The notes under the pieces are model-generated. The model saw nothing but the letters and a program-made list of their open reading frames with translations, did no database searches and was not told where the DNA came from. A program made the position numbers and the translations under genes. This document shows positions 37,801 through 48,770 of a DNA stretch of 64,000 bases, one piece after another; position 1 is the stretch's first letter, and every line of letters starts with the position of its first letter. Source of the DNA: Pseudomonas kuykendallii. Its GTDB lineage: Bacteria; Pseudomonadota; Gammaproteobacteria; Pseudomonadales; Pseudomonadaceae. Location: NCBI RefSeq assembly GCF_900106975.1, contig NZ_FNNU01000002.1, positions 496,001 to 560,000 of the forward strand. Direction: 5' to 3'.

Positions 37801-39071
37801 ATGTCCTGGTAGCGGCGCCGGGTTTCCTGCAGCACGCGCATGCTCTGCTGCTCTTCGGTGACGTCGCGCATCACCCAGACGAAGCCCTGGTGCCGCTCGC
37901 CCTCGCTCAGCTCGCTGCGGGTCACCGCGAACAGACGCGTCTCGCCGTGCTGCGCCAGCTCCACCAGGTCGGTGCCGAGGTCGCGGTGCATATCGGCGAC
38001 GTTGATCAGCAGCGGGTCGAGACCGGGCAGCAGGTCGAGGATATGCAACCCCTGGGCTTCCTCGTCGCTGAGGCCGAAGAGGTCCTCGGCCTGCGGGTTG
38101 AGGTAGCTGACGCGACCGTCGGCATGGGTCAGCAGGACGCGTTCCTCGATGGTGCGCAAGGCGCTGGCGGCCTGCCGCAAGGAGCGGCGCGAGGCATCGT
38201 TCAATTCGCGCAGCGCGCGCTGCTCACGCAGCAGGCCGACCAGTGCGCCGAGTACCAGAAGGCTGCAGACGAGGAACAGCAGGAGCTTGCCGGAAAGCGC
38301 CGGCCACTGTGCCGCGCGGGCCTCGGCGGCATCGAAGAGCACCCGCAGTTGCCAGTCGCTGCCCGGCAACGGGAGCACGCGGACGCTCAGCGAGCGTTCT
38401 TCGGCGCTGAGCGGCGCGATTCGCGGGTCCGGGTTGGCGTGCTGTGAACGGCGCGCGATGGCGCGTTGCTCGACCTTATCCTCCAGCAGCCAGCCGTGCG
38501 CGTTCTGCTGCAGCAGCCAGCGGTGCATCGAGTCGCCGCTCAGGCGCAACAGCCAGTGCCCGCGCGGTTGGTCGTCCGCGCTCTGGCGCAGCACGAGGTA
38601 GACGGTGCCACCCTCGGTTTCGGCATACAGGTAGTGGAAAGGATCATCCCCGGCGCGGCGTAGCAGGGCAGGCAATGCGGCGATATCGCCCGACTCGCCC
38701 TCGGTGTCTTCCAGCAACCGGCCCTGCTCGTCCAGCCAGGCGAGGCTGCGCAGGGACGGATAGATGCGTTGCAGGTCGCCGAGCAGGCTGGGACCGCCGA
38801 GCCGGGAGAGCGGCGCGGGCCCACGCTGGTGCAGCAGCGCGAGCGCGGCGTGGGCCTTGAGGTCCATGCTGGCGGCGAGGTGGTCGGCGAGCTGGATGCC
38901 CGATTCAAGGCTGCGCTGCCGCTCACTGGCCTGGCCTTGCTGGAACTCCTGGCGCAACTGCCAGAGCAGCAGGCTCAGAACCACCAGCACCAACGCGACC
39001 AGAATGCCTTTGACCGAACCTCGCCGAGCGCCGTCGATGGCATGCGGGAGGGATGAGGGCAGCTTCAACAC
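34848..39071 (-). CDS. morA: MorA-type PAS-GGDEF-EAL membrane regulator
   Basis: A 1407-residue dual cyclic-di-GMP enzyme. An N-terminal helix (about residues 22-40) and a second one (about 266-286) bracket a periplasmic region. Several PAS domains follow (for example [16 protein letters not shown]), then a GGDEF cyclase domain with intact GGDEF at residues 1051-1055, then an EAL phosphodiesterase domain with the EALLRWEHP motif near residue 1183 and later [13 protein letters not shown] and VIAEGVET. In P. aeruginosa MorA (PA4601) controls motility, biofilm and protease secretion. The start is GTG with AGGA upstream. It follows glyA on the same strand, as in PAO1. Confidence 0.94.
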   Translation of the reverse strand: MLKLPSSLPHAIDGARRGSVKGILVALVLVVLSLLLWQLRQEFQQGQASERQRSLESGIQLADHLAASMDLKAHAALALLHQRGPAPLSRLGGPSLLGDLQRIYPSLRSLAWLDEQGRLLEDTEGESGDIAALPALLRRAGDDPFHYLYAETEGGTVYLVLRQSADDQPRGHWLLRLSGDSMHRWLLQQNAHGWLLEDKVEQRAIARRSQHANPDPRIAPLSAEERSLSVRVLPLPGSDWQLRVLFDAAEARAAQWPALSGKLLLFLVCSLLVLGALVGLLREQRALRELNDASRRSLRQAASALRTIEERVLLTHADGRVSYLNPQAEDLFGLSDEEAQGLHILDLLPGLDPLLINVADMHRDLGTDLVELAQHGETRLFAVTRSELSEGERHQGFVWVMRDVTEEQQSMRVLQETRRRYQDIFEGTGIALCVLDLAGLPPFLRDQGIVDAESLQAWIQANPQRHAELVAQMRITEANQVALQLVGVNSIESAWQHLLGDSPLHAEGLRFQLIAALLEGQRRLEMEARILTPEGDERHLWMVLRLPEQEQDYHAVTLSVSDITSRKQVELSLIERERFWSEVVRAAPDMLYVHDMLSREVVYSNHSLGLKLGYSKPELRAMGQHFWEQILHPDDSDYYWRIRALQQVVGQNQLLESQLRWRHRNGRWHWFSIREQALSRTPDGRVKHLIGVAKDITEQIEASESLRDSERRYRLLAESISDVIFTTDDDLRLNYLSPSVRELLGYDTDWIMRNGMGSLIANRAQLGGFEALLDRIREAQRNPLLMIELRNEHQMQMFVLDCLRADDRKVTVELRAMPMWDEHGRFEGMLGIVRDISPQRRAEKELRMAATVFEHSTAAILVTDPAGYIVQVNEAFSRISGYASAQVLDQLPNLLTAESQQSGHMQYILAQLNQHGSWEGEVWLKRHNGENYPAWVGITAVHDDEKDLVSYVCFFSDMSERKASEQRIHRLAYYDPLTHLPNRTLFQDRLYTALQSAERREDWVVLMFLDLDRFKPINDSLGHAAGDRMLQEVALRLAACGDDSDTVARMGGDEFTLLLRAQDCRESALKRAIHVGEQILASLSRPFILEGREFFVTASIGIALSPQDGEELSQLMKNADTAMYHAKERGKNNFQFYQAEMNASALERLELESDLRHALEQGQFVLHYQPQLSGDGKRLTGAEALLRWEHPTRGLVPPNDFVPVLEEIGLVVPVGDWVLKEACRQLKAWHQARVRLPKISVNLSARQFSDGQLGERIACILKDSGVPAACLELELTESILMRDVAETMQILDNLKRLGLCIAVDDFGTGYSSLNYLKQFPIDVLKIDRSFVDGLPEGEQDAQIARAIIAMAHSLNLSVIAEGVETQAQLDFLRQHGCDEVQGYLFGRPMPAAQFESMFSGAALFVLS

Positions 39072-39396
39072 CGGCTATTCCTGCAAAATCAACACTATAG
39101 AGAACCGGCGTCTCCCGGAAAAAAGGCGGGCTGGCGCGGGCGGCTAGCATGCCCGGAAAGAAGGCAAACTGCCAGTATGGCCGACGAGCGTGGTTTGCCC
39201 TCGCCCGCGTGTTCCGGTAGCTTTGCCGGCACGCGCGGGGGTGACGCTGGCGCCTGTTCGGCGGCTTTCATCGAAGGTCCGGCAAGGGCTTCATCGTTAG
39301 GTTAGGCCAGCCTGCAAAATGTTCCTCGGCGAAGCCTCCCTGCTTCGCCCCAGGGCTCCCGCCCTCATCGAATCCTCTTCCAGTCCAAGGTCCGTC
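39072..39396. other. Gene-free divergent region morA / ettA
   Basis: A 325-base gap. On the morA side, TATAGT (minus, 39094-39099) with TTTTCC 17 bases upstream (39117-39122) is a plausible promoter with a leader under 20 bases. GGCAAAC...GTTTGCC (near 39162-39200) is a long-looped inverted repeat. On the ettA side only a weak AAGG ribosome site is seen. Confidence 0.4.
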
Positions 39397-41064
<1,668 letters not shown>

Positions 41065-41075
41065 CCGCGAGCCAC

Positions 41076-41097
41076 GACGGAGCCGAAAGGCTCCGTC
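41076..41097 (+). terminator. Intrinsic terminator after ettA
   Basis: GACGGAGCC and GGCTCCGTC pair over a GAAA tetraloop, followed by TTCGTTT, 11 bases past the ettA stop. Confidence 0.85.
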
Positions 41098-41136
41098 TTC
41101 GTTTGCACCAGCGTTTTCCACTGGTGGCGGTTGCTG

Positions 41137-41151
41137 CCTATACGGGATAAT
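41137..41151 (+). promoter_or_regulatory. Candidate promoter -10 region of siaABCD
   Basis: CCTATACGGGATAATC contains two -10-like hexamers: a CTATAC form reminiscent of RpoS promoters and GATAAT. No good -35 box is seen at 17 bases. It lies about 65 bases upstream of the siaA start. Confidence 0.35.
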
Positions 41152-41213
41152 CGCCCGCGCGCATCCCATCGACCTGCATGCGCGGATCGGCCACGGCACT
41201 GAATGGAGTTCAC

Positions 41214-43205
41214 ATGGCGGCACTTGGCTTGCGCGGAAAATCGTTGCTGGCGTTACTGCTGACCTGCCTGTTGGCCCTGGGAATGGCCGGATTGGTCGGC
41301 TGGCAGGCCCTCAAGGGCGTGCAGAATCGCTACGGCGAGGCCTATGGGCGCAACGTCGCCCAGCTCAACCGGGAGAAGATCGCCGCCCCGGTATCGCGGG
41401 AGCTGGCCCTGGCGATGCGCCTGGCCGATTCGGAAATCACCCGCCAGTGGCTCCTCGACGAAAACGATGCCGCGAAACGCGCGCTGTTCTTCCGCGAAGC
41501 CGCGGGATACCAGAAGGTGTTCGCCGAGGGCACCTATTTCGTGGTTGGCGCCGAACACCTGGGCTACTACTTCAACGACAGCAGCAAGCCCTTCAGCGAC
41601 CAACCGCGCTACCTGCTCAACAACGGCGACGCCAAGGACGACTGGTTCTTCCGCAGCCTCAACGACCCGGCGCCGTACAAGCTCAACGTGGACCGCAACC
41701 TGGAGTCCCGCGACCTCAAGGTGTGGTTCAACATCCCGGTCAGCGACGGCGACCGGCGCATCGGTGTACTCGGTTCGGGTATCAGCCTGTCCTCGTTCCT
41801 CGACGACTTCGTCACCGCCAACACCGCTGGCGTGCTGTCCATGGTGCTGGACGGGCAGGCGTCGATCCTGGTGCACCCGGATGAGAGCCTGGTCGCCGAG
41901 AACGCCGACGGAGCGACCGGCCGCTCGGTGGCCACCAGCATCTATGGCCAGCTCGACAACATCGACGATTCCGCTGCGGTGCGCGGCGCGCTGGCCGACG
42001 CGAAGAGCAAACCGGGCAGCGTCGAAACCCTCTGGGTGAGCATGGACGGCCGCACCCAGCTGCTGGCGCTGGCCTGGATTCCGGAGCTGGACTGGTACGT
42101 GGCCAGCGCCATCGACCTGGGCGTGGCGCAGGTCATCGAGCTGGATTCACTGGTGCCGGCCCTGATCGCCTTCGTCATCATCATGCTGCTGCTGATCGGT
42201 GGCGTCGCCTGGCTGGTGGAGAAGCGCGTGCTCAAGCCGCTGCGCCTGCTGCGCCACAGCGCTCAGGCGATGGCCGCGGGACAGTACGACGCGCCGCTGC
42301 CGGTCGATCGCGATGACGAGATCGGCGAGCTGAGCGCGGCCTTCGGCGTGATGGCGCAGAAGGTCCGCAGCCACACCAGCGAGCTGGAAAGCCGCGTGCG
42401 CGAGCGTACCCGGGCGCTGGAACAGGCCAACCGCGAGATGGCCGCCGCGCATAAGAAGATCGACGACTCCATCGACTACGCGAGTCTGATCCAGCACGCG
42501 ATCCTGCCCAAGCGGCAGTTGGTCACCGCGCTCGGCGAGCGTCACGCCGTGCTCTGGCGTCCGCGTGACGTGGTCGGTGGCGATTTCTACGTCTACCGCG
42601 CCGGCGATGGCGGTTGCCTCTTCGGCGTGGTCGACTGCGCCGGACATGGCGTTCCCGGCGCGCTGATGACCATGCTCGCGCACGCCGCCATCGACCAGGC
42701 AATCGCCGATGTCGGCCTTGCCGATCCTGCCGTGGTGCTGGCCCGCACCGACCGCATTGTGCGCAGCATGCTGCGTGACGATGTCGAGCAGCCGGCTCTG
42801 GCGACCAACATGGACGTCGGCCTCGCCTACGTGGATTTCCAGACCCGCGAGGTGACCTTCTCCGGCGCCAAGATCGCCCTTTACTACAGTGACGGCGAGA
42901 CGCTGGAGGAGCTGCCGGCGGCGCGCCGCGCGATCGGCGACAAGCGCGTCGGCGAATACACCAATGCGCGGATCGCCCTGCAGAGCGGGCGCACCTTCTA
43001 CCTGACCACCGATGGTTTTCTCGATCAGGCCGGTGGTGAGTTAGGCTATGGCTTCGGCAACAGCCGCTTTGCCGAGATGATTCGCCGCCATGCGCGTCTT
43101 CCTTTGGCCGAACAGGGCGCCGCTTTCAGTGCGACCCTCGCCGAGTACCAGGGCGACTACCCCCAGCGTGACGACATTACGATGCTGTGTTTCCGTTTCG
43201 ATTGA
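41214..43205 (+). CDS. siaA: PP2C-type phosphatase SiaA with HAMP domain
   Basis: A 663-residue membrane protein. Helices near residues 9-29 and 309-333 bracket a periplasmic sensor domain. A HAMP domain and coiled coil follow (to about residue 430), then a PPM/SpoIIE phosphatase domain with metal motifs DVVGGDFYV, VDCAGHGVPGALM and DDITMLCF. In P. aeruginosa SiaA (PA0172) dephosphorylates SiaC, freeing it to activate the cyclase SiaD. First gene of the four-gene siaABCD operon. GGAG precedes the ATG. Confidence 0.94.
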   Translation: MAALGLRGKSLLALLLTCLLALGMAGLVGWQALKGVQNRYGEAYGRNVAQLNREKIAAPVSRELALAMRLADSEITRQWLLDENDAAKRALFFREAAGYQKVFAEGTYFVVGAEHLGYYFNDSSKPFSDQPRYLLNNGDAKDDWFFRSLNDPAPYKLNVDRNLESRDLKVWFNIPVSDGDRRIGVLGSGISLSSFLDDFVTANTAGVLSMVLDGQASILVHPDESLVAENADGATGRSVATSIYGQLDNIDDSAAVRGALADAKSKPGSVETLWVSMDGRTQLLALAWIPELDWYVASAIDLGVAQVIELDSLVPALIAFVIIMLLLIGGVAWLVEKRVLKPLRLLRHSAQAMAAGQYDAPLPVDRDDEIGELSAAFGVMAQKVRSHTSELESRVRERTRALEQANREMAAAHKKIDDSIDYASLIQHAILPKRQLVTALGERHAVLWRPRDVVGGDFYVYRAGDGGCLFGVVDCAGHGVPGALMTMLAHAAIDQAIADVGLADPAVVLARTDRIVRSMLRDDVEQPALATNMDVGLAYVDFQTREVTFSGAKIALYYSDGETLEELPAARRAIGDKRVGEYTNARIALQSGRTFYLTTDGFLDQAGGELGYGFGNSRFAEMIRRHARLPLAEQGAAFSATLAEYQGDYPQRDDITMLCFRFD

Positions 43206-43233
43206 GAGCGTTGTCCAACCCGGAGCTTGCCAA

Positions 43234-43776
43234 ATGGAATCCCTTGACCTTTTTGCCATGCGCGAGAGCTACAACCGCCAGCAGATAATGCTCTGCTTCA
43301 ACGGTCCCATCTCGCGCAGCCTGATCGAGGAAATCGGTAATGCTTTGCGCAATTACCTGACCGCCGATCACGCGCACCCGTCCTCCGCGATGGACGTGTT
43401 CGCGGTGTACATCGAGATGACGCAGAACATCCGTCATTACACCAAGGTGAAGAACTGGTCCGATCAGGAGGCCGGTGCCACCGTGGTGGTGGCGCGCAAT
43501 GACGCGGGCCGCTACGTGGTGTCCGCGGGCAACCTGATCGAATCGTCCGACGGCGAGAGCCTGATGAGCGCAGTAAAGGTGTTGGCCGAGATGGACAAGA
43601 GCCAGCTCAAGGCGATGTACAAGGAACAGTTGCGCCGTCCGCGCGACGAGAACGTGGTATCCGGTGCCGGCCTCGGGCTGATCGACATTGCCCGAAAATC
43701 CAGCGAACCCCTGCAGGCCAGCCTGCGGGATGTCGCCGGTGGCCGTGCTTTCATCAGCTTGAGCGCCGTTATCTGA
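43234..43776 (+). CDS. siaB: SiaB family protein kinase
   Basis: A 180-residue protein matching SiaB (PA0171): MESLDLFAMRESYNRQQIML, then MDVFAVYIEMTQNIRHYTK and the glycine-rich GAGLGLIDIARKS, which resemble a histidine-kinase-type ATP fold. SiaB phosphorylates SiaC on Thr68 and opposes SiaA. CGGAG precedes the ATG; 28 bases separate it from siaA and 20 from siaC. Confidence 0.92.
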   Translation: MESLDLFAMRESYNRQQIMLCFNGPISRSLIEEIGNALRNYLTADHAHPSSAMDVFAVYIEMTQNIRHYTKVKNWSDQEAGATVVVARNDAGRYVVSAGNLIESSDGESLMSAVKVLAEMDKSQLKAMYKEQLRRPRDENVVSGAGLGLIDIARKSSEPLQASLRDVAGGRAFISLSAVI

Positions 43777-43796
43777 CATTAAGAGCACTCCGCCAA

Positions 43797-44174
43797 ATGA
43801 CTAATTTTTCCATCCCGGGCAGCCAGTCTTCCCCTTCCATCCAGTCCGACTGGGACAAGGGCATCCTGTCCATGCAGGGCGACTCCTACCCGGAGAATTC
43901 CTACGAACTGTTCCGCCAGGTGTTCGAGTGGATCGAGCGCTTCCTCGCCGAAGCCGGTCGCCCGTTGACCCTGGAGCTGCGCCTGCTGTACCTCAACACC
44001 AGCAGCATCAAGGCGATGATGGACATCTTCGACCTGCTCGAGGCGGCGCATGGCGAGGGCAAGCAGGTCGCGGTGAACTGGCATTACGACCGTCGCAACG
44101 AGCGCGTGGTCGAGCTTGCCGAAGAGTTCAAGGAAGACTGCAGCTTCCCCTTCGCGATCCTCAGTCACGACTAA
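43797..44174 (+). CDS. siaC: SiaC signalling adaptor (DUF1987)
   Basis: A 125-residue DUF1987 protein. The phosphorylated residue known from P. aeruginosa, Thr68, is present in LYLNTSSIKAM at exactly position 68. Unphosphorylated SiaC binds and activates the diguanylate cyclase SiaD; phosphorylated SiaC binds SiaB instead. Located between siaB and siaD in the usual order. Confidence 0.94.
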   Translation: MTNFSIPGSQSSPSIQSDWDKGILSMQGDSYPENSYELFRQVFEWIERFLAEAGRPLTLELRLLYLNTSSIKAMMDIFDLLEAAHGEGKQVAVNWHYDRRNERVVELAEEFKEDCSFPFAILSHD

Positions 44175-44188
44175 GCAGGGTTCATCCT

Positions 44189-44974
44189 ATGCGTGGACAA
44201 AGCGCGCTCGAGGAAATGATCGAAAAGTTGCTCGCCGACCCGCAGCACAAGGACCACGCGTTGCGCGATGCCCTGAACCTGCTGTGGGAGTCGCACAACG
44301 ATCTGCTGGTGCGCATCGAGCGGATCACCCGGGTTTCGGACGGCTACCAGAGCATCGCTCGCGAGCGCGAGCTGAGCCTTTCCGCGCGCTTCGACAAGCA
44401 GTTGCGCCAACTGGAGAAGGTTGCGCGCATTTCCGACCGCTACCAGCAGATGATGCGCGACCTGAACATCGCGCTGAAGGAAGCCTCCACCCATGACGCA
44501 TTGACCGGCATCGGCAACCGCCGGCTGCTGATGGAGCGCCTGCGCGACGAAGCCGATCGCGCCAAACGCTACGAGCGTCCGCTGAGCGTAGTGATGCTCG
44601 ACATCGACCGCTTCAAGGCGATCAACGACGATTTCGGCCACGAGATCGGCGACCGCGTGCTGATCGAGATCGCCCGCGTCATGGAAGCCGAAGTGCGCGA
44701 ACAGGACCTCTGCGGCCGCTGGGGCGGCGAGGAATTCCTGATCCTGATGCCGGAGACCGACGTGACCACCGCTGCCCAGGTGATGGAACGGGTGCGTGCC
44801 AGCATCGGCACCCTGGCGGTGCGGGTGAACAACGACCTGCTGTCGGTGACGGTGAGCGTCGGTGTCGCCGCGCTGCATGCCGACGAGAACTACTCCAGCA
44901 CCATCAACCGCGCCGACGTCGCCCTGCTTTCCGCCAAGCGCAGCGGGCGCAATCGCGTCGAGGTCGACGCCTAG
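44189..44974 (+). CDS. siaD: Diguanylate cyclase SiaD
   Basis: A 261-residue cytoplasmic protein with an N-terminal coiled-coil stalk (residues about 1-98), the SiaC-binding region, and a C-terminal GGDEF domain. The active-site variant GGEEF is at residues 179-183, and the product-inhibition site RxxD (REQD) is at residues 170-173, so both synthesis and feedback are expected. Its output drives aggregation and biofilm responses in P. aeruginosa. Last gene of siaABCD; its stop meets that of the convergent gntK. Confidence 0.94.
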   Translation: MRGQSALEEMIEKLLADPQHKDHALRDALNLLWESHNDLLVRIERITRVSDGYQSIARERELSLSARFDKQLRQLEKVARISDRYQQMMRDLNIALKEASTHDALTGIGNRRLLMERLRDEADRAKRYERPLSVVMLDIDRFKAINDDFGHEIGDRVLIEIARVMEAEVREQDLCGRWGGEEFLILMPETDVTTAAQVMERVRASIGTLAVRVNNDLLSVTVSVGVAALHADENYSSTINRADVALLSAKRSGRNRVEVDA

Positions 44975-45490
44975 TCAGGCCTGAGCGTCGCCTTCCGTGT
45001 CGCGGTTGAGCCGCTGCAGGATGTCCGCGACGATCTGCTCGGGCGACGCGTCGATGTCCACCAGCAGCGCCTCGCCTTCCTGTGGTTTCTCCAGCGTCTG
45101 CAACTGACTGCGCAGCAGGCGCGGATCGAAGAAATGCCCTCCGCGACCGGCCAGCCGCTTGGCCAGCAACGCCTCCGAACCGTCGAGGAACACCCAGCGC
45201 ACCGCGGGATCGTCGCCGCCGAGCGCATCGCGGTAGGCGTGCTTGAGCGCGGAACAGGCGAACACCCAGTCGCGCGCCTGGCCTTTCTTCTCATCGATCG
45301 CCGCCCGCAGGCTGGCCAGCCACGGACGGCGGTCGTCCTCGTCCAGGGGCACGCCGCGGGCCATCTTCGCCTTGTTGGCGTCGCTGTGGAATTCGTCGGC
45401 ATCGGAGAACCCGCAGCGCAGGCGCGCTGCCAGTTGCGCTCCGATGGTGGTCTTGCCGCTGCCGGAAACGCCCATGACGATCACGATCAT
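44975..45490 (-). CDS. gntK: Gluconokinase
   Basis: A 171-residue kinase that converts gluconate to 6-phosphogluconate for the Entner-Doudoroff pathway. The P-loop GVSGSGKTTIG is at residues 8-18, followed by DADEFHSDANKAKMARGVPL, a GntK signature, and CSALKHAYRDAL. The ATG at 45490 matches the family N-terminus (MIVIVMGVSGSGKT); an in-frame start at 45586 would add an atypical 32-residue extension. No gntR or gluconate permease is adjacent. Confidence 0.93.
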   Translation of the reverse strand: MIVIVMGVSGSGKTTIGAQLAARLRCGFSDADEFHSDANKAKMARGVPLDEDDRRPWLASLRAAIDEKKGQARDWVFACSALKHAYRDALGGDDPAVRWVFLDGSEALLAKRLAGRGGHFFDPRLLRSQLQTLEKPQEGEALLVDIDASPEQIVADILQRLNRDTEGDAQA

Positions 45491-45628
45491 GCGCGGGTCG
45501 TCCGACGCGCGCGGATGAAGGGCGTGGAAAACGTGACGGCGTTGGCGTGGTTCATGGCGGGTCCCTGAAACGGCGAATGCCGACATGCTGCCAGATTTAC
45601 AGCGCGTCGGCGGTCCGTTGGTCCTGTC

Positions 45629-45979
45629 TCAGTTGTGGCTCAGCGCCTTGGCCATGGCCTGGCTCTCGTGCTGGCGCCACGCGCGATCGCGGTCGCTGCC
45701 GATGCGCTCGAGCGCATCCTGGCGGTCCTCGCTGATCCGCTGCGCCTGGCATTGGTTGAAACCGTCGGACCAGCCGGTGGCGTAGGTGGCATCGGCGAGA
45801 AAGCGCGGCACATCCTTGCGGAATTCGCCGCTGATCGCCCCGGCTGCCTGTCGGCCGCTGCCGCAACCGTCCTGGAAACCGTCGGCGAAGGCCGGTGGAT
45901 AGCCGGCGGCGAGCAGTTGCTCATGGGTGGTCTGGCAGCCCGCGAGGAGCAGCAGGGCGAGGAGTAGAGCGTGACGCAC
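45629..45979 (-). CDS. Small lipoprotein, unknown function
   Basis: A 116-residue protein with a lipoprotein signal: MRHALLLALLLLAGC, with lipobox LLAGC and acylated Cys15. The start is GTG, favoured by GGAGG six bases upstream. The mature part carries paired Cys residues (FQDGCGSGRQ and GFNQCQAQR) and repeated GW/GF-D-GF patterns, seen in small conserved Pseudomonas lipoproteins. No function can be assigned. Confidence 0.82.
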   Translation of the reverse strand: MRHALLLALLLLAGCQTTHEQLLAAGYPPAFADGFQDGCGSGRQAAGAISGEFRKDVPRFLADATYATGWSDGFNQCQAQRISEDRQDALERIGSDRDRAWRQHESQAMAKALSHN

Positions 45980-46078
45980 GATGGCCTCCGGCACCGTCGA
46001 AGAAGGGCGACGGGCAGAGGCATTGTCGGCGCGCGGGGGTGAGAAATTCGTCAAGAACCCGTGAGGCGTTCGTCATGA

Positions 46079-47938
46079 TCAGTAGTGGTACCAGCGCAGC
46101 TCCAGCATCAGTTCGTTGCGTGGTTGGTCGAAGTGGCTGAAGTCGCGCTGCGCGGTGAGGCGCAGGCCTAGGTTGCGCGACAGCTCCCACTGCTGGTTGA
46201 GCGACAGCGCACGGCGGACCTCGCCGTTGTGAAAATAGTCGCCGCGCGCCTCCAGGCTCAGGTTGCCCAGCGCGTTGCGCCATAGCAACCCGGTGTCGAA
46301 GCCCAGTGCGGGGGCGATGAAGCCGGCGAAGTCCGGGTTGTTCTCCAGTCGCGTGGTCGCCAGGGCGAAGCCGAGCAGGTCGTCGCCCAGCGCCCAGCTG
46401 CCGCCGGCACCGCCGTTCAGCTGGCGCACCAGGGTCTGCTTGCCGTCGCGTCCGGCGACCCGCTCCAGGCCGGTGGAGACTTGCCAGGAGAGCGGCTGCA
46501 GCAGGCGATTGCGCGGTGTCAGCGAGCGAATGCTGGCCAGGTCCAGGCGCTGCAGTTGCCAGTGCTCGTCCTCGTACTGGCGCACGCGCAGGTCGAGGAT
46601 TTCGATCTGTGCGCCGATCGGGAAGCCGGCGCCGTTGTCGTTCAGGTCGTGATAGGCCATGCGCAGGCCGTACTCGGCGAAGGCCTCGCCATCGCGGCTG
46701 CCGGCGCCGAGCTGCCAGGTGCGCGATTCGTGCCCGGTTTCCGGAAGCCCCGGCCGTTCGACCGTCAGCGCCGGCGGTGGCGTGCGGTTGATCGCCCTGA
46801 GCAGCGCGTAACTGCGCGCGGCGCCCACGTTGTCGCGCTCCTCGCCGGTGGCGCGGTAGCGGACCAGGCGATACGCGGCGTCCTGGACCAGCGCCCGGCG
46901 CTCGACGGGCAGGGCGGCGAACTGCAGATCGTCGAGGCGTTTCTCGTCGTCGGCCAGGCGCAGCGCCCATTCCCGCTCATCGTCCGACAGCGGTTCGGCG
47001 CGCGCCAGCAGTTCCTTTTCCCGCGAAGGGCGGTAGTCGATGCGCTCGACCAGGCCGGCCTCCTTGACCGCGCGCACGGTGTCGGTGGGGATCGCGGTGA
47101 GCGGGAACTGATTGGTCAGTTGCAGCCCGGGGCGCGCCACCTGCAGCAGTTCGAGCAGGCGGTAGGAGCAGTTCTCGTCGAAGAAGTAGTAGTCGAAGCG
47201 GATCTGGTTGAGCTCCCAGACGTGCTCGATCATCCGCGCGGTTTCCTGCGGCGTCAGGTTCAGCCGGTACTCCCAGAGGTCGCGGTTTTCCAGGCGGTTG
47301 TACTCGCTGAGCTTCTCCCGGTAGGGCACCAGGGAGAACAGGCCCGGATAGCCGCCGGCGAGGCCTTTCCAGGCGTAGAGGATGCTGTTGTCCATCCCCT
47401 CGATCATCGCGCCGAAGTTGAGCGCGTAGCTGAGCAGCGGGCTGCCCTGGTCATCGACGCCTTCGGGATCGATGCGCAGCAGCGTGTGGCCGAACATCGA
47501 CGACGGGCTGTTCAGGTAGGCGGCCGGAAACACCAGCACCGCGCTATGCGGCGCGACGTCGGCGTACCAGGTGCGGAATTCGTCGCAGCTCGGCTGCGGC
47601 AGGTCGGTCAGTTGCAGCTTCTCGCGCAGCCAGCGGGTGCGCGCCGGGTAGCGGCACTGGGCGTGCCGGTCGCCGCTGGAGGTTGGTTCGTAGAGCGCGT
47701 CCAGGGTGGCGCGCAGCTCGGCCTGGGGATCGTGCTCGCCCTGGGCGGAGAGGAAGAACTTTTCGTCGTCGACGTAGCTGCGCCAGCCGCCGAGCGTCTT
47801 GCGTTCGTAATGACCGAGGGCCAGCCAGTAGTCGTCCGATGCCAGTTCGGCCAGGCGTTCGGGGGCTATCCGGGGAGCGGCGAGGGCGAAGGGTGCGCAG
47901 ACGCACAGCAGCAGGCTCGACAGCAGGGCTTTACGCAT
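46079..47938 (-). CDS. DUF4105 (Lnb-domain) periplasmic/outer-membrane protein
   Basis: A 619-residue protein with a Sec signal peptide (residues 1-20). The DUF4105 domain (about residues 85-300) holds a papain-like set of residues: His in SSMFGHTLLRID, and Cys in YYFFDENCSYRLLELL. Such domains are now linked to lipoprotein N-acylation enzymes in some phyla. The C-terminal third alternates hydrophobic and polar residues and ends LMLELRWYHY, suggesting beta strands, perhaps a barrel. AGGAAG precedes the ATG. It lies 61 bases after the DUF3015 gene on the same strand, so the two probably share transcripts. The enzymatic role is inference. Confidence 0.8.
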   Translation of the reverse strand: MRKALLSSLLLCVCAPFALAAPRIAPERLAELASDDYWLALGHYERKTLGGWRSYVDDEKFFLSAQGEHDPQAELRATLDALYEPTSSGDRHAQCRYPARTRWLREKLQLTDLPQPSCDEFRTWYADVAPHSAVLVFPAAYLNSPSSMFGHTLLRIDPEGVDDQGSPLLSYALNFGAMIEGMDNSILYAWKGLAGGYPGLFSLVPYREKLSEYNRLENRDLWEYRLNLTPQETARMIEHVWELNQIRFDYYFFDENCSYRLLELLQVARPGLQLTNQFPLTAIPTDTVRAVKEAGLVERIDYRPSREKELLARAEPLSDDEREWALRLADDEKRLDDLQFAALPVERRALVQDAAYRLVRYRATGEERDNVGAARSYALLRAINRTPPPALTVERPGLPETGHESRTWQLGAGSRDGEAFAEYGLRMAYHDLNDNGAGFPIGAQIEILDLRVRQYEDEHWQLQRLDLASIRSLTPRNRLLQPLSWQVSTGLERVAGRDGKQTLVRQLNGGAGGSWALGDDLLGFALATTRLENNPDFAGFIAPALGFDTGLLWRNALGNLSLEARGDYFHNGEVRRALSLNQQWELSRNLGLRLTAQRDFSHFDQPRNELMLELRWYHY

Positions 47939-47961
47939 CCGACTTCCTGTCTGGAAAGAGG

Positions 47962-47983
47962 CGCCCGCCCGAAGGGGCGGGCG
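47962..47983 (-). terminator. GC-rich hairpin between the DUF3015 and DUF4105 genes
   Basis: CGCCCGCCC and GGGCGGGCG pair over a GAAG loop, 16 bases after the DUF3015 stop and 23 bases before the DUF4105 start. The minus-strand tail CCTCTTTCC is a poor U-tract, so it may only attenuate read-through. Confidence 0.5.
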
Positions 47984-47999
47984 GGGCAAGCATCAGGCG

Positions 48000-48491
48000 T
48001 CAGGCCTGTTCGACCACGTACTTGGACAGGCGCGGGTCGTTCTTCATGACTTCCAGTGTGGCCGCGTGGACATCCGCCGCGGTGGCATTGGCGTTGCTGA
48101 AGATCTGGTTGAAGTGCTCGTGGGTGACACTGGAGAAGTAGGCGCGATCCTCCGGCTTGATGCCGAGCACGACGGCGTAGCTGGTCAGCGCCTCGCCTTC
48201 GCCCTTGGCCATGTCCTCGGAGACTTCGTCGAGCATGCCGCTCAGGGCGATCAGCGACTTGCCGCCGTAGGTCAGCTTGCCGTCGGTGGAGCAGCCGTTG
48301 GTGCCGGAGGTCATGCCGAAGGTGGCGTTGCCGGAGGTGCCGTTGGTGATCGAGGCGACGATGTGCGAAGGCGTGCCGCGCTGGCCTTCGAAGAGCATGT
48401 TGCCCCAGCCGCAATTCGGGCCGCCGGGCGCTTCGGCCAGGGCGTTGAAGGAAACCGCAGCGAGCAGACTACCGAGCAGAATTTTATTCAT
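48000..48491 (-). CDS. DUF3015 secreted protein
   Basis: A 163-residue protein with a signal peptide MNKILLGSLLAAVSFNALA and the DUF3015 core GPNCGWGNMLFEGQRG, then SGTNGCSTDGKLTYG, with a pair of conserved Cys that may form a disulfide in the periplasm. Members are widespread in Gammaproteobacteria without assigned function. Located directly upstream of the DUF4105 gene. The start is supported by GAGA upstream of the ATG and by the signal peptide. Confidence 0.88.
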   Translation of the reverse strand: MNKILLGSLLAAVSFNALAEAPGGPNCGWGNMLFEGQRGTPSHIVASITNGTSGNATFGMTSGTNGCSTDGKLTYGGKSLIALSGMLDEVSEDMAKGEGEALTSYAVVLGIKPEDRAYFSSVTHEHFNQIFSNANATAADVHAATLEVMKNDPRLSKYVVEQA

Positions 48492-48770
48492 GATTATTTC
48501 TCTACCGTATCGGAAGGATGGAACCGGGTTGAGCTGCACGACGATCGCTACGACGGGAAGGCGATCACCCTCGGGCAACACGGCGGAACCGTCGGAAATC
48601 CGACGGAGGCGCACGCTTTTGAGGTTAGCCGAGCGCTGCGGTTCCGTGCGACGGCAACTATCCGGTGGATGACGCGCGCCGGCCGGGCGGGCGCTTGCCA
48701 GTGTCGTCCGCCCAGCGCCAGAATGCGGGCGTCATTCCCCGCGGCGCGCGCCGCTCGAAAAGGATTCCCG

